From NCBI GenBank assembly GCA_965183875.1, contig CBCYMK010000031.1, positions 1 through 64,000 on the forward strand: a stretch of DNA of 64,000 bases, in the 5' to 3' direction. The DNA comes from UBA6772 sp965183875 (lineage in GTDB: Bacteria; Bacteroidota; Bacteroidia; Flavobacteriales; UBA7430). A program made the position numbers and the translations under genes. Positions 10,864 through 18,013 of the stretch are shown in pieces; within the stretch, counting starts at the first letter, position 1, and the number at the start of each line of letters is the position of its first letter. The notes under the pieces were generated by a model that saw only the letters and a list, made by a program, of their open reading frames with translations, was not told the origin of the DNA and made no database searches.

Positions 10864-11247
10864 ATGGAAGAGATAAGCAAAAGATATTCAGATGTTGATT
10901 TAGCAGAATTTAAAACTCTAGTTCAAGACAAAATAGACTCCGCTCAAAAAGATCTTACCAGACTACGAGACTCAGTTACTCAAGGAAGTGGAAATGGGAC
11001 TAACGACACTTACTCCTCTTTTAAAGCATTCGAAGAAGGCTCAGAGACGCTTTCTAAAGAATCGAACTCAATCTTAGCACAACGCCAAGACAAGTTTATT
11101 CGTGACTTAAAAAATGCATTAATCCGTATAGAAAATAAAACCTACGGTATTTGTAGAGTTACAGGAAAACTGATTCAAAAAGAACGTTTAAAATTAGTTC
11201 CGCATGCTACCCTAAGTATTGAGGCTAAAAACATGCAAAACAAATAA
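10864..11247 (+). CDS. TraR/DksA family protein with degenerate zinc finger
   Basis: This 127-residue protein has the DksA/TraR layout: an N-terminal coiled-coil hairpin (about residues 1-85, with 'NGTNDTYSSFKAFEEGSETL' at the tip region) and a C-terminal globular part 'YGICRVTGKLIQKERL'. The zinc finger would normally hold four Cys. Here only one Cys (in GICRVTG) is present, so zinc binding in the classical way is not possible. DksA-type proteins bind the RNA polymerase secondary channel and modulate initiation with ppGpp; that this paralogue does so is inference. It sits 27 bases after ileS and next to lspA. Confidence 0.85.
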   Translation: MEEISKRYSDVDLAEFKTLVQDKIDSAQKDLTRLRDSVTQGSGNGTNDTYSSFKAFEEGSETLSKESNSILAQRQDKFIRDLKNALIRIENKTYGICRVTGKLIQKERLKLVPHATLSIEAKNMQNK

Positions 11248-11251
11248 GCTT

Positions 11252-11848
11252 TTGAAAAGACCGGTTTGGATTATCCTGATCACTTTATTCTTAGATCAAG
11301 CACTAAAAATTTGGGTAAAAACTCATATGTTTTTAGGGCAAGAACACCAGATTCTTGACTGGTTCTACATACATTTCACTGAAAATAATGGAATGGCTTT
11401 TGGAATGGAATTCGGTGGTGACTGGGGTAAACTAGCCTTAAGCTTATTCAGAATAGTCTTTGTAGGACTCATAGCTTCCTATTTATATAAACTAGTACAA
11501 AAGGAAGCAGATAAAATTTTAATTACTTGTCTTTCTTTGGTTCTTGCTGGCGCAATAGGAAATATAATAGACGGCGCTGTCTACGGAGTTCTTTTTAACG
11601 ATAGTTACCATCAAATAGCGCAAATACTTCCCGAATCGGGTGGCTATGCTCCTTTGTTTTTTGGAAAAGTAGTAGACATGTTTTACTTCCCGCTATTTAA
11701 AGGATATTTACCCGAGTGGATTCCTTTTTGGGGAGGCGACTATGTAGTTTTCTTCAGGCCTGTTTTTAATATCGCCGATGCCGCAATTTCTGTAGGTGTT
11801 GGGATTATGGTTCTGTTTCAGAAAAGAGTAATGAGGGAGATAGAATAG
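11252..11848 (+). CDS. lspA: Lipoprotein signal peptidase (signal peptidase II)
   Basis: LspA is an inner-membrane aspartyl protease that removes signal peptides from prolipoproteins. The two catalytic Asp motifs are visible as 'AGAIGNIIDGAVYG' and 'FNIADAAISVG'. There are four hydrophobic segments. The TTG at 11252 gives an N-terminus (start-KRPVWIILITLFLDQALK) that matches the family. An in-frame ATG at 11219 would instead overlap the DksA-like gene by 29 bases and add 11 hydrophilic residues that look like out-of-frame reading of it. A periplasmic insertion between the two Asp motifs makes it longer than the E. coli protein, as is usual in this phylum. Confidence 0.93.
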   Translation: MKRPVWIILITLFLDQALKIWVKTHMFLGQEHQILDWFYIHFTENNGMAFGMEFGGDWGKLALSLFRIVFVGLIASYLYKLVQKEADKILITCLSLVLAGAIGNIIDGAVYGVLFNDSYHQIAQILPESGGYAPLFFGKVVDMFYFPLFKGYLPEWIPFWGGDYVVFFRPVFNIADAAISVGVGIMVLFQKRVMREIE

Positions 11849-11865
11849 AAGAAAATGTTTAATTA

Positions 11866-11989
11866 ATAGTTTTTAATTAGTCATTTCTTTTCCCCTAGTC
11901 CTTAACCGACTCATTTGACCGCAAGACTGCACGACTTTTCTCCCCATCATTTCGTCTTCGTCTTTGTCTTCGTTTTTAATCAGTCATTA
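11866..11989 (-). repeat. Single inverted unit of the 102-bp intergenic repeat family
   Basis: Between the convergent ends of lspA and the ABC ATPase lies one copy, in reverse orientation, of the unit that forms tandem arrays at 50.9, 54.1, 56.8 and 62.2 kb. It contains the complement of the core AGTCTTGCGGTCAAAT followed by the complement of the GACGAA-rich hexamer block. It fills essentially the whole spacer. Confidence 0.75.
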
Positions 11990-13675
11990 TTAATTACCCG
12001 GTATTGCCTCAATCAATTTCTTGGTATAGTCCGATTTAGGGTTTTCGAATAAATCTTCCGGAAATCCTTGCTCTTCTATTTTCCCATTATTTAGAACTAT
12101 AATACGATCACAAAAGTGTTTCACTACACTTAGGTCATGAGAGATAAAAATATAACTCAAACCAAAACTTACTTTCAGGTCGTTCAATAAATTTAGCACC
12201 TGAGCCTGTACCGAAACATCTAGAGCAGAAACAGACTCATCACAAATAATAATTTTAGGTTCTAAAGCAAGTGCTCTAGCAATACCAATTCGCTGTTTTT
12301 GACCCCCAGAAAATTCGTGAGGGTAGCGATCGATGCTCGAAGACTCCAAGCCTACTTTCTCAAGTAAGCGAATGGCTTTTTCTCTTCTATCCTGAGAATT
12401 AATCCCTATAGAATGTACTTTCATAACCTCTACTAAAATAGCTCCAATTCTCATTTTAGGATTCAGTGCACTAGCAGGGTCTTGAAAAATCATTTGAACA
12501 GACTTCCTATAGCTTAAAGAATCTTTAGTAAGAAGATCACTAATAGATACACCATCTAATAAAATAGAACCATTGGTTTGATTTTCCAACTGTATTATAC
12601 ACTTACTAAGTGTACTCTTACCACAACCAGACTCACCTACAACACCGAGACTCTCACCACTAAATAAAGACAAGCTGACATTATCTAACGCTCGTACAGC
12701 AGCAGATTTTCCAAAGAAATTATTTGTGGTGTATACCTTAGAGAGATGTTCGACTTGTAGCACAGGAGAACTATTATAGAGCAATTCTCTATGAGCTTGA
12801 ACATCTTCAAAAAGCAACGTATTTTCCTTATAAAAGGCCAATAGCGAGAAACTTGGGTTTTCTAAAAAATCGTTTACTGTAGCAAGTGACTTTAAGTTTT
12901 TATTCAAATTAGGTCTACATGCCAACAATGCTTTGGTGTAGGGATGAGTTGGGTTATTAAAAAGTTCTTTAGTGGATTTATTCTCCACAATAACGCCCTT
13001 TTGCATTACCGCTATAGTATCGGCTACATCTTTTACCAATTCTAAATCATGGCTAATAAACAAACAAGCCATATTGTGTTTTTGTTGCAATCGCTTTATG
13101 AGCTCTAAAACCTCTTTTTGTACCGTTACATCTAGGGCAGTAGTAGGTTCATCGGCAATTAGTACTTTGGGCTCACAAGACAAGGCCATAGCAATCATAA
13201 CGCGTTGCTTTTGCCCTCCCGATAATTGATGAGGATAAGCAGAATAAATACGCTCTGGATTGGGTAACTCCACAGAATGGAAGAGATCAATACAGCGTTT
13301 TTTAGCAGCTGACTTAGACAAGTTAAGATGCTGATTTATTACTTCAATAAGTTGATTCCCGCAAGTAATAGCAGGATTTAAAGCCGTCATAGGTTCCTGA
13401 AAGATCATGGCTATTTCCTTAGACCTAAAAGCTTGCATTTGCTGCTCACTTAAACTGTGCAGACCAATTTTTTCGCCTGACCTATAATACCATACCTCCC
13501 CGCTATCTAGTGAGTCCTCCATAGTAGGAATCAACTGAAGTGCAGTAAGACTCGTAATAGATTTCCCGGAACCAGACTCACCAACTAGAGCCAATAACTC
13601 ACCCTTCTTAAGGTGTAAATCTACTGAATGTAAAACCTGCTTACGCTGAGCTCCTTCACCAAAAGAAAGGGACAA
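11990..13675 (-). CDS. Fused oligopeptide/dipeptide ABC transporter ATPase (DppD-DppF/YejF type)
   Basis: Two complete ABC ATPase domains occupy one chain of 561 residues. The first has Walker A 'GESGSGKS', signature 'LSGGQKQR' and Walker B 'LIADEPTTALD'. The second has 'GESGCGKS', 'FSGGQKQR' and 'IICDESVSALD'. The linker and the C-terminal 'NPTHPYTKALL'/'NPKSDYTKKL' segments are typical of peptide importers. No permease or binding-protein gene is adjacent, so the partners must be elsewhere. The start is uncertain: TTG at 13675 begins inside the first beta strand, and the family-like 'LHISNLSLSF' continues upstream with no in-frame ATG. ATT or ATC codons near 13705-13708 are possible non-standard starts. 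Confidence 0.92.
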   Translation of the reverse strand: MSLSFGEGAQRKQVLHSVDLHLKKGELLALVGESGSGKSITSLTALQLIPTMEDSLDSGEVWYYRSGEKIGLHSLSEQQMQAFRSKEIAMIFQEPMTALNPAITCGNQLIEVINQHLNLSKSAAKKRCIDLFHSVELPNPERIYSAYPHQLSGGQKQRVMIAMALSCEPKVLIADEPTTALDVTVQKEVLELIKRLQQKHNMACLFISHDLELVKDVADTIAVMQKGVIVENKSTKELFNNPTHPYTKALLACRPNLNKNLKSLATVNDFLENPSFSLLAFYKENTLLFEDVQAHRELLYNSSPVLQVEHLSKVYTTNNFFGKSAAVRALDNVSLSLFSGESLGVVGESGCGKSTLSKCIIQLENQTNGSILLDGVSISDLLTKDSLSYRKSVQMIFQDPASALNPKMRIGAILVEVMKVHSIGINSQDRREKAIRLLEKVGLESSSIDRYPHEFSGGQKQRIGIARALALEPKIIICDESVSALDVSVQAQVLNLLNDLKVSFGLSYIFISHDLSVVKHFCDRIIVLNNGKIEEQGFPEDLFENPKSDYTKKLIEAIPGN

Positions 13676-13872
13676 ATTAGAGATATGTAGGCGGTCTTGA
13701 CTGATAATTAACTTGGTTTTTAGTTACCCTTAGTAATGGAATCAAAAGTAGGAATCAAAGTTAGAATAGAGAAATAGAATTGAAGAAAGATTCGTAGAGA
13801 ATAGGAATTTACAAACAAGAATGGCAATGAATTAAATTTTATAAGAGCTTCTGCTTCTGTGTTTCAAAATCG

Positions 13873-13880
13873 TATATTTG
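13873..13880 (+). promoter_or_regulatory. -7 promoter element of threonine dehydrogenase
   Basis: TATATTTG matches TAnnTTTG exactly and lies 31 bases before the ATG. I see no clear TTG at the expected -33 position, so this rests on the -7 element alone. Confidence 0.45.
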
Positions 13881-13911
13881 ACTCTTCAAAATTTCAGATA
13901 GACTTACGTAG

Positions 13912-14865
13912 ATGAACAAAGATACCGTCCTTATAATTGGAGCTTCAGGCCAGATAGGTACTGATTTAACAATGAATTTAAGAGCTATTTATGGAGATGC
14001 TCATGTAGTAGCTTCCGATATTAAATCGGCTGCTCCAGAAGTTATGGAGACCGGACCTTTTGAGCAACTCGACATTATGGATGAGGCGCGTTTACATGAA
14101 ATTGTAGACCAGCATAAGGTAACACAGATCTATCTATTGGCTGCTTTATTGTCTGCTACTGCAGAAAAAAATATTGAGTTGGGCTGGACATTAAACATGC
14201 GCTCTTTATCTCATGTTTTAGATTTAGCGCGTTTAGGAAAAATAAAAAAAGTATACTGGCCCAGTTCTATTGCTGTATTTGGACCAACTACGCCAAGTAT
14301 AAACACTCCGCAATATACCGTTATGGAACCCAATACGGTTTACGGTATTTCTAAACAAGCAGGGGAAAGATGGTGTGAATACTACAATCAAAAATTTGGT
14401 GTGGATGTACGCAGTATACGCTACCCCGGATTAATTAGCTGGAAAGCTCAACCAGGTGGAGGGACTACAGATTATGCAGTACATATTTTCCATGAAGCAT
14501 TAAAAAGGGGTAACTATGAATCTTTTCTTTCAGAAAACACGACCCTCCCAATGATGTATATGCCCGATGCTATTCGTGCAACTTTAGAGTTGATGGAAGC
14601 ACCAGCAGAGAAAATTAAAATTCGCTCATCGTATAATGTGGCTGGAACTAGCTTTAGTCCTGCAGAAATAGCTGCTGAAGTGAAGAAACACATTCCAGGG
14701 TTTGATATGACTTATAAGTCCGACGAACGACAAGAAATAGCCAATAGCTGGCCCAAATCGATTAACGATAGCCTAGCTAGAGAGCACTGGGATTGGAAAC
14801 ATGAATACGACCTAGCTACTATGGTTGCTGACATGATGGAAAACCTAAAAAAACAATACAAATAA
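13912..14865 (+). CDS. tdh: L-threonine 3-dehydrogenase, SDR type
   Basis: This 317-residue extended short-chain dehydrogenase oxidises L-threonine to 2-amino-3-ketobutyrate with NAD. The nucleotide-binding motif is GASGQIG at residues 10-16. Ser118/119 lies in 'WPSSIAVFGPTTP', and the catalytic YxxxK is Tyr144-Lys148 in 'VYGISKQAGERW'. The block 'RYPGLISWKAQPGGGTTDYA' is diagnostic of SDR-type threonine dehydrogenase in flavobacteria, unlike the zinc-dependent MDR type of E. coli. It ends 11 bases before cysS. Confidence 0.93.
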   Translation: MNKDTVLIIGASGQIGTDLTMNLRAIYGDAHVVASDIKSAAPEVMETGPFEQLDIMDEARLHEIVDQHKVTQIYLLAALLSATAEKNIELGWTLNMRSLSHVLDLARLGKIKKVYWPSSIAVFGPTTPSINTPQYTVMEPNTVYGISKQAGERWCEYYNQKFGVDVRSIRYPGLISWKAQPGGGTTDYAVHIFHEALKRGNYESFLSENTTLPMMYMPDAIRATLELMEAPAEKIKIRSSYNVAGTSFSPAEIAAEVKKHIPGFDMTYKSDERQEIANSWPKSINDSLAREHWDWKHEYDLATMVADMMENLKKQYK

Positions 14866-14876
14866 ACCCCCATATC

Positions 14877-16340
14877 ATGCAAGATTTAAATCTATACAAC
14901 ACGCTTACTAGAAAAAAAGAAGTTTTTAAACCGCTTAACGATGGTAAAGTTGGAATGTATGTTTGTGGGCCTACCGTTTATGGTGATGCACACTTAGGGC
15001 ATGCTAGACCAGGGATTACCTTTGATGTGGTGTTTAGATATATGCAGCATTTGGGCTATAAAACGCGCTATGTGCGGAATATTACCGATGTAGGGCACTT
15101 AGTAAACGATGCGGATGAAGGAGAGGATAAAATTGCTAAAAAAGCGCGTTTAGATCAGCTTGAACCTATGGAAGTGGTAGCATACTATACCCGTTCATAC
15201 CATAGAGATATGGCTATGCTAAACACACTTCCTCCAAGTATAGAACCTACTGCTACAGGACATATCATCGAACAAATTCAGATGATTGAAAAAATCCTTT
15301 CCAATGGCTATGCCTATGAAGTTGAAGGTAATGTGTATTTCGATGTGGTTAAATACAACGCCGATCATGCCTACGGAAAATTATCTGGTAGAAATATTGA
15401 AGACATGATTTCTAACACCCGTGATTTAGATGGGCAGTCGGAGAAAAGGAACTCGGTTGATTTCGCACTATGGAAAAAAGCCTCTCCCGAACATATCATG
15501 AGATGGCCTTCACCTTGGTCTGAAGGATTCCCAGGATGGCACCTAGAATGTTCTGCGATGAGCACTAAATACTTAGGCGCTCGATTTGACATCCACGGGG
15601 GTGGAATGGATTTAGTCTTCCCACACCACGAGGCAGAAATTGCACAATCTTGCGCCAGCGACGGTCACGAAGCAGTGAACTACTGGATGCACAATAATAT
15701 GATTACTATTAACGGTCAGAAAATGGGTAAATCACTCGGGAACTTTATCACTCTAAGTGAGTTCTTTAGTGGGTCGCACGATAAGCTGGAACAAGCTTAC
15801 AATCCAATGACAATCCGTTTTTTCATTCTACAAGCACACTATCGCTCTACAGTAGATTTCTCTAACGAAGCACTATTAGCTGCAGAAAAAGGAATGAATA
15901 AGTTGATGGCTGCCCTAGATACTCTTGAGGGATTAGCAGTTTCAGAAAGCTCAAGTATAAACGTAGAAGATTTCAAAACGAAGTTCTACAATGCAATAAA
16001 CGACGACTTTAACACGCCAATTTTAGTAGCACACCTATTCGATGCTGTTAAACAAATCAATTCTATTGCTGCTGGAAAAGGCAGTATAGATAAAGCTTCA
16101 AAAGAAGCCTTAACTAAATTAATGAACGATTTCTATTTCGATATTTTAGGTTTGAAAAAAGTAGCTGCTGAAACACAAGACGGCCTTACAGACGAAGTAA
16201 TGGACGTAGTGCTAGGACTGAGAAAAATCGCCAAAGAAAACAAAGACTGGACTACAGCAGATTTCATTAGAGACGAATTAGGGAAGCTTAATATTACTGT
16301 TAAGGATTCTAAAGACGGTGCTAGCTGGGAGAAGGAGTAA
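14877..16340 (+). CDS. cysS: Cysteinyl-tRNA synthetase
   Basis: This 487-residue class I synthetase charges tRNA-Cys. 'CGPTVYGDAHLGHAR' holds the first zinc ligand Cys30 and the HIGH motif HLGH at 39-42. Further zinc ligands lie in 'WHLECSAMS' and 'HHEAEIAQS'. The KMSKS loop is KMGKS at residues 282-286. The length is close to the 461-residue E. coli enzyme. It follows tdh closely on the same strand and probably shares its promoter. Confidence 0.97.
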   Translation: MQDLNLYNTLTRKKEVFKPLNDGKVGMYVCGPTVYGDAHLGHARPGITFDVVFRYMQHLGYKTRYVRNITDVGHLVNDADEGEDKIAKKARLDQLEPMEVVAYYTRSYHRDMAMLNTLPPSIEPTATGHIIEQIQMIEKILSNGYAYEVEGNVYFDVVKYNADHAYGKLSGRNIEDMISNTRDLDGQSEKRNSVDFALWKKASPEHIMRWPSPWSEGFPGWHLECSAMSTKYLGARFDIHGGGMDLVFPHHEAEIAQSCASDGHEAVNYWMHNNMITINGQKMGKSLGNFITLSEFFSGSHDKLEQAYNPMTIRFFILQAHYRSTVDFSNEALLAAEKGMNKLMAALDTLEGLAVSESSSINVEDFKTKFYNAINDDFNTPILVAHLFDAVKQINSIAAGKGSIDKASKEALTKLMNDFYFDILGLKKVAAETQDGLTDEVMDVVLGLRKIAKENKDWTTADFIRDELGKLNITVKDSKDGASWEKE

Positions 16341-16352
16341 AACAAGTGTTCA

Positions 16353-16454
16353 GTTTTGAGTTATAAGTTTTGAGTTGAAATATGTGAATTTATCTTCGAT
16401 AAACTCAAACTGACAAAAAGATATTGCTGAGTTTGAGTTATAAGTTTTAAATTA
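16353..16454 (+). repeat. Heptamer arrays upstream of the four-helix-bundle gene
   Basis: Two blocks, 16353-16378 and 16428-16454, follow the 7-bp consensus GTTNNNA (for example GTTTTGA GTTATAA). Between them, at about 16395-16416, lies a copy of the short dispersed motif beginning CTTCGA and ending CTGACA. The same heptamers recur in reverse orientation after the gene. Confidence 0.7.
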
Positions 16455-16474
16455 TCCATTTAAATATATAAAAT

Positions 16475-16834
16475 ATGGATACTATTAAAATTGATGAGAG
16501 GACTTTTAAATTCTCCTTGCAAATAATTAAATTATATAAGCATCTAACCGCCGAGCATGAGTATATCATGTCAAAACAATTATTGAGGTCGGGAACCTCA
16601 ATTGGTGCAAATGTTGAGGAGGCTCAAGCCGCTCAAAGTAGAAAAGACTTTATCTCGAAAATGTCTATTGAAAGTAAAGAAGCAAGAGAAAGTAAATACT
16701 GGATTAGGTTGTTACAGCATTCAGGTTATTTGGTAAACTTCAAAGAAAGAGATGACTTACTTTCTGAAGTTAGTAATATTGTAAACATTATCACTAAAAT
16801 AGTGAAAAGCACAAAAGAAAGAGAGGGCTGCTAA
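16475..16834 (+). CDS. Four-helix-bundle protein (23S rRNA intervening-sequence protein family)
   Basis: This 119-residue protein belongs to the four-helix-bundle/S23 family first met as ORFs inside 23S rRNA intervening sequences. The family pattern is clear in 'MSKQLLRSGTSIGANVEEAQAAQSRKDFISKMSIESKEARES' (residues about 30-70) and 'YWIRLLQHSG'. Its biochemical function is unknown; nucleic-acid binding is suspected from the family's origin. Here it is a free-standing gene between cysS and the glutaminyl cyclase gene. It is framed by inverted heptamer repeats (upstream 16353-16454, downstream 16843-16880), which suggests it arrived as a unit. Confidence 0.85.
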   Translation: MDTIKIDERTFKFSLQIIKLYKHLTAEHEYIMSKQLLRSGTSIGANVEEAQAAQSRKDFISKMSIESKEARESKYWIRLLQHSGYLVNFKERDDLLSEVSNIVNIITKIVKSTKEREGC

Positions 16835-16842
16835 TTAGTTTT

Positions 16843-16880
16843 TAACTCAAAACTTATAATTCAAAACTCAAAACTTATAC
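16843..16880 (-). repeat. Heptamer array downstream of the four-helix-bundle gene, inverted
   Basis: About five heptamers of the form AACTCAA/AACTTAT run in phase. They are the reverse complement of the GTTNNNA units before the gene, so the gene sits between inverted arms. Confidence 0.7.
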
Positions 16881-16890
16881 ATACTCTTAG

Positions 16891-17871
16891 ATGAAACACA
16901 CACTCATTATCCTATTATTAAGTTGCATTCTATTTAGTTGTTCTAACGAAGCTCCTAAAAATAAGAAAACGGCACCTAAAAAAACAGTCGAAGTCCCTTC
17001 TTTTAACGAAGATTCAGCTTACGACTTCATAGCCAAACAAGTTTCATTTGGACCACGTGTACCCAATACTATTGAACATGAAAATTGTGCAGAATACCTG
17101 ATTGAAAAGCTGAATTCCTACTGTGATACGGTAATAGTTCAGGAAGCACAACTTAGGGCTTTCGATGGGAACCTATTGAACTCAAAAAATATAATCGCAT
17201 CTTTCAAACCACTTCGAGCCAAAAGAGTAATGCTTTGTGCGCACTGGGATACTAGGCCTTTTGCAGATCAAGACACCGAAAATAAAAATACAGCCATCGA
17301 TGGTGCTAATGATGGCGGCTCTGGGGTAGGAGTACTTTTAGAGATCGCTCGTCAGTTTTCTCTAAAAAAACCAGACATAGGTGTAGATATTATCTTGTTC
17401 GATTCTGAAGACTACGGACAACCAAACGAAAGTGACTTCCCTAGAATGGAACACTCTTACTGCTTGGGTTCACAATACTGGGCTACACATTTACACAAGT
17501 CAAACTACTTTGCTAAATACGGGATCCTACTGGATATGGTAGGTGGAAAAAATGCGGTCTTTACACAAGAACTTGCCTCTATTACCTTTGCACCCAAAGC
17601 AGTAAAAAAAGTATGGGATACAGCAGCAAAATTGGGTTATGGAAACATTTTTAAGTTTGAAAAAACCAATCTTATTGTAGACGATCATTTGTACATCAAT
17701 AATTTAGCACAAGGAAGAGTTCCTACCTTAGACATTATCGAATACAACCCTGCTACAGAAAGTCACTTTTACGAGCATTGGCATACCCACGAAGATAAGC
17801 TTGAAAACATAGACAAGAACACCTTGAAAGCTGTGGGTCAAACGGTACTACATGTTGTTTACAACGAATAG
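16891..17871 (+). CDS. Glutaminyl-peptide cyclotransferase, M28-like lipoprotein
   Basis: This 326-residue predicted lipoprotein (lipobox around Cys17 in 'LLSCILFSCS') has the animal-like M28-fold glutaminyl cyclase domain. The enzyme converts N-terminal Gln to pyroglutamate. Metal and catalytic residues are visible: His118 in 'CAHWDTRPFAD', Asp141 in 'GANDGGSG', Glu173 in 'FDSEDYG', Asp215 in 'LLDMVGG', and His296/298 in 'EHWHTHEDK'. 'YCLGSQYWA' is also typical of bacterial type II QC. An M28 aminopeptidase is the alternative but fits less well. In Bacteroidota this activity acts on exported proteins whose mature end is Gln, as predicted for two proteins in this window. Confidence 0.85.
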   Translation: MKHTLIILLLSCILFSCSNEAPKNKKTAPKKTVEVPSFNEDSAYDFIAKQVSFGPRVPNTIEHENCAEYLIEKLNSYCDTVIVQEAQLRAFDGNLLNSKNIIASFKPLRAKRVMLCAHWDTRPFADQDTENKNTAIDGANDGGSGVGVLLEIARQFSLKKPDIGVDIILFDSEDYGQPNESDFPRMEHSYCLGSQYWATHLHKSNYFAKYGILLDMVGGKNAVFTQELASITFAPKAVKKVWDTAAKLGYGNIFKFEKTNLIVDDHLYINNLAQGRVPTLDIIEYNPATESHFYEHWHTHEDKLENIDKNTLKAVGQTVLHVVYNE

Positions 17872-18013
17872 TTTTTAATGACTAGTGTATACTGATGAAT
17901 TAATAATAGGATGGAATAATTTGAGAATTTGAAGATCGTAGAATTTGAAAATTTTAAACTTATTATTTTCATGTATTATTTTACTAATTTAGTTCCTGCT
18001 TCAATATTGCCTT

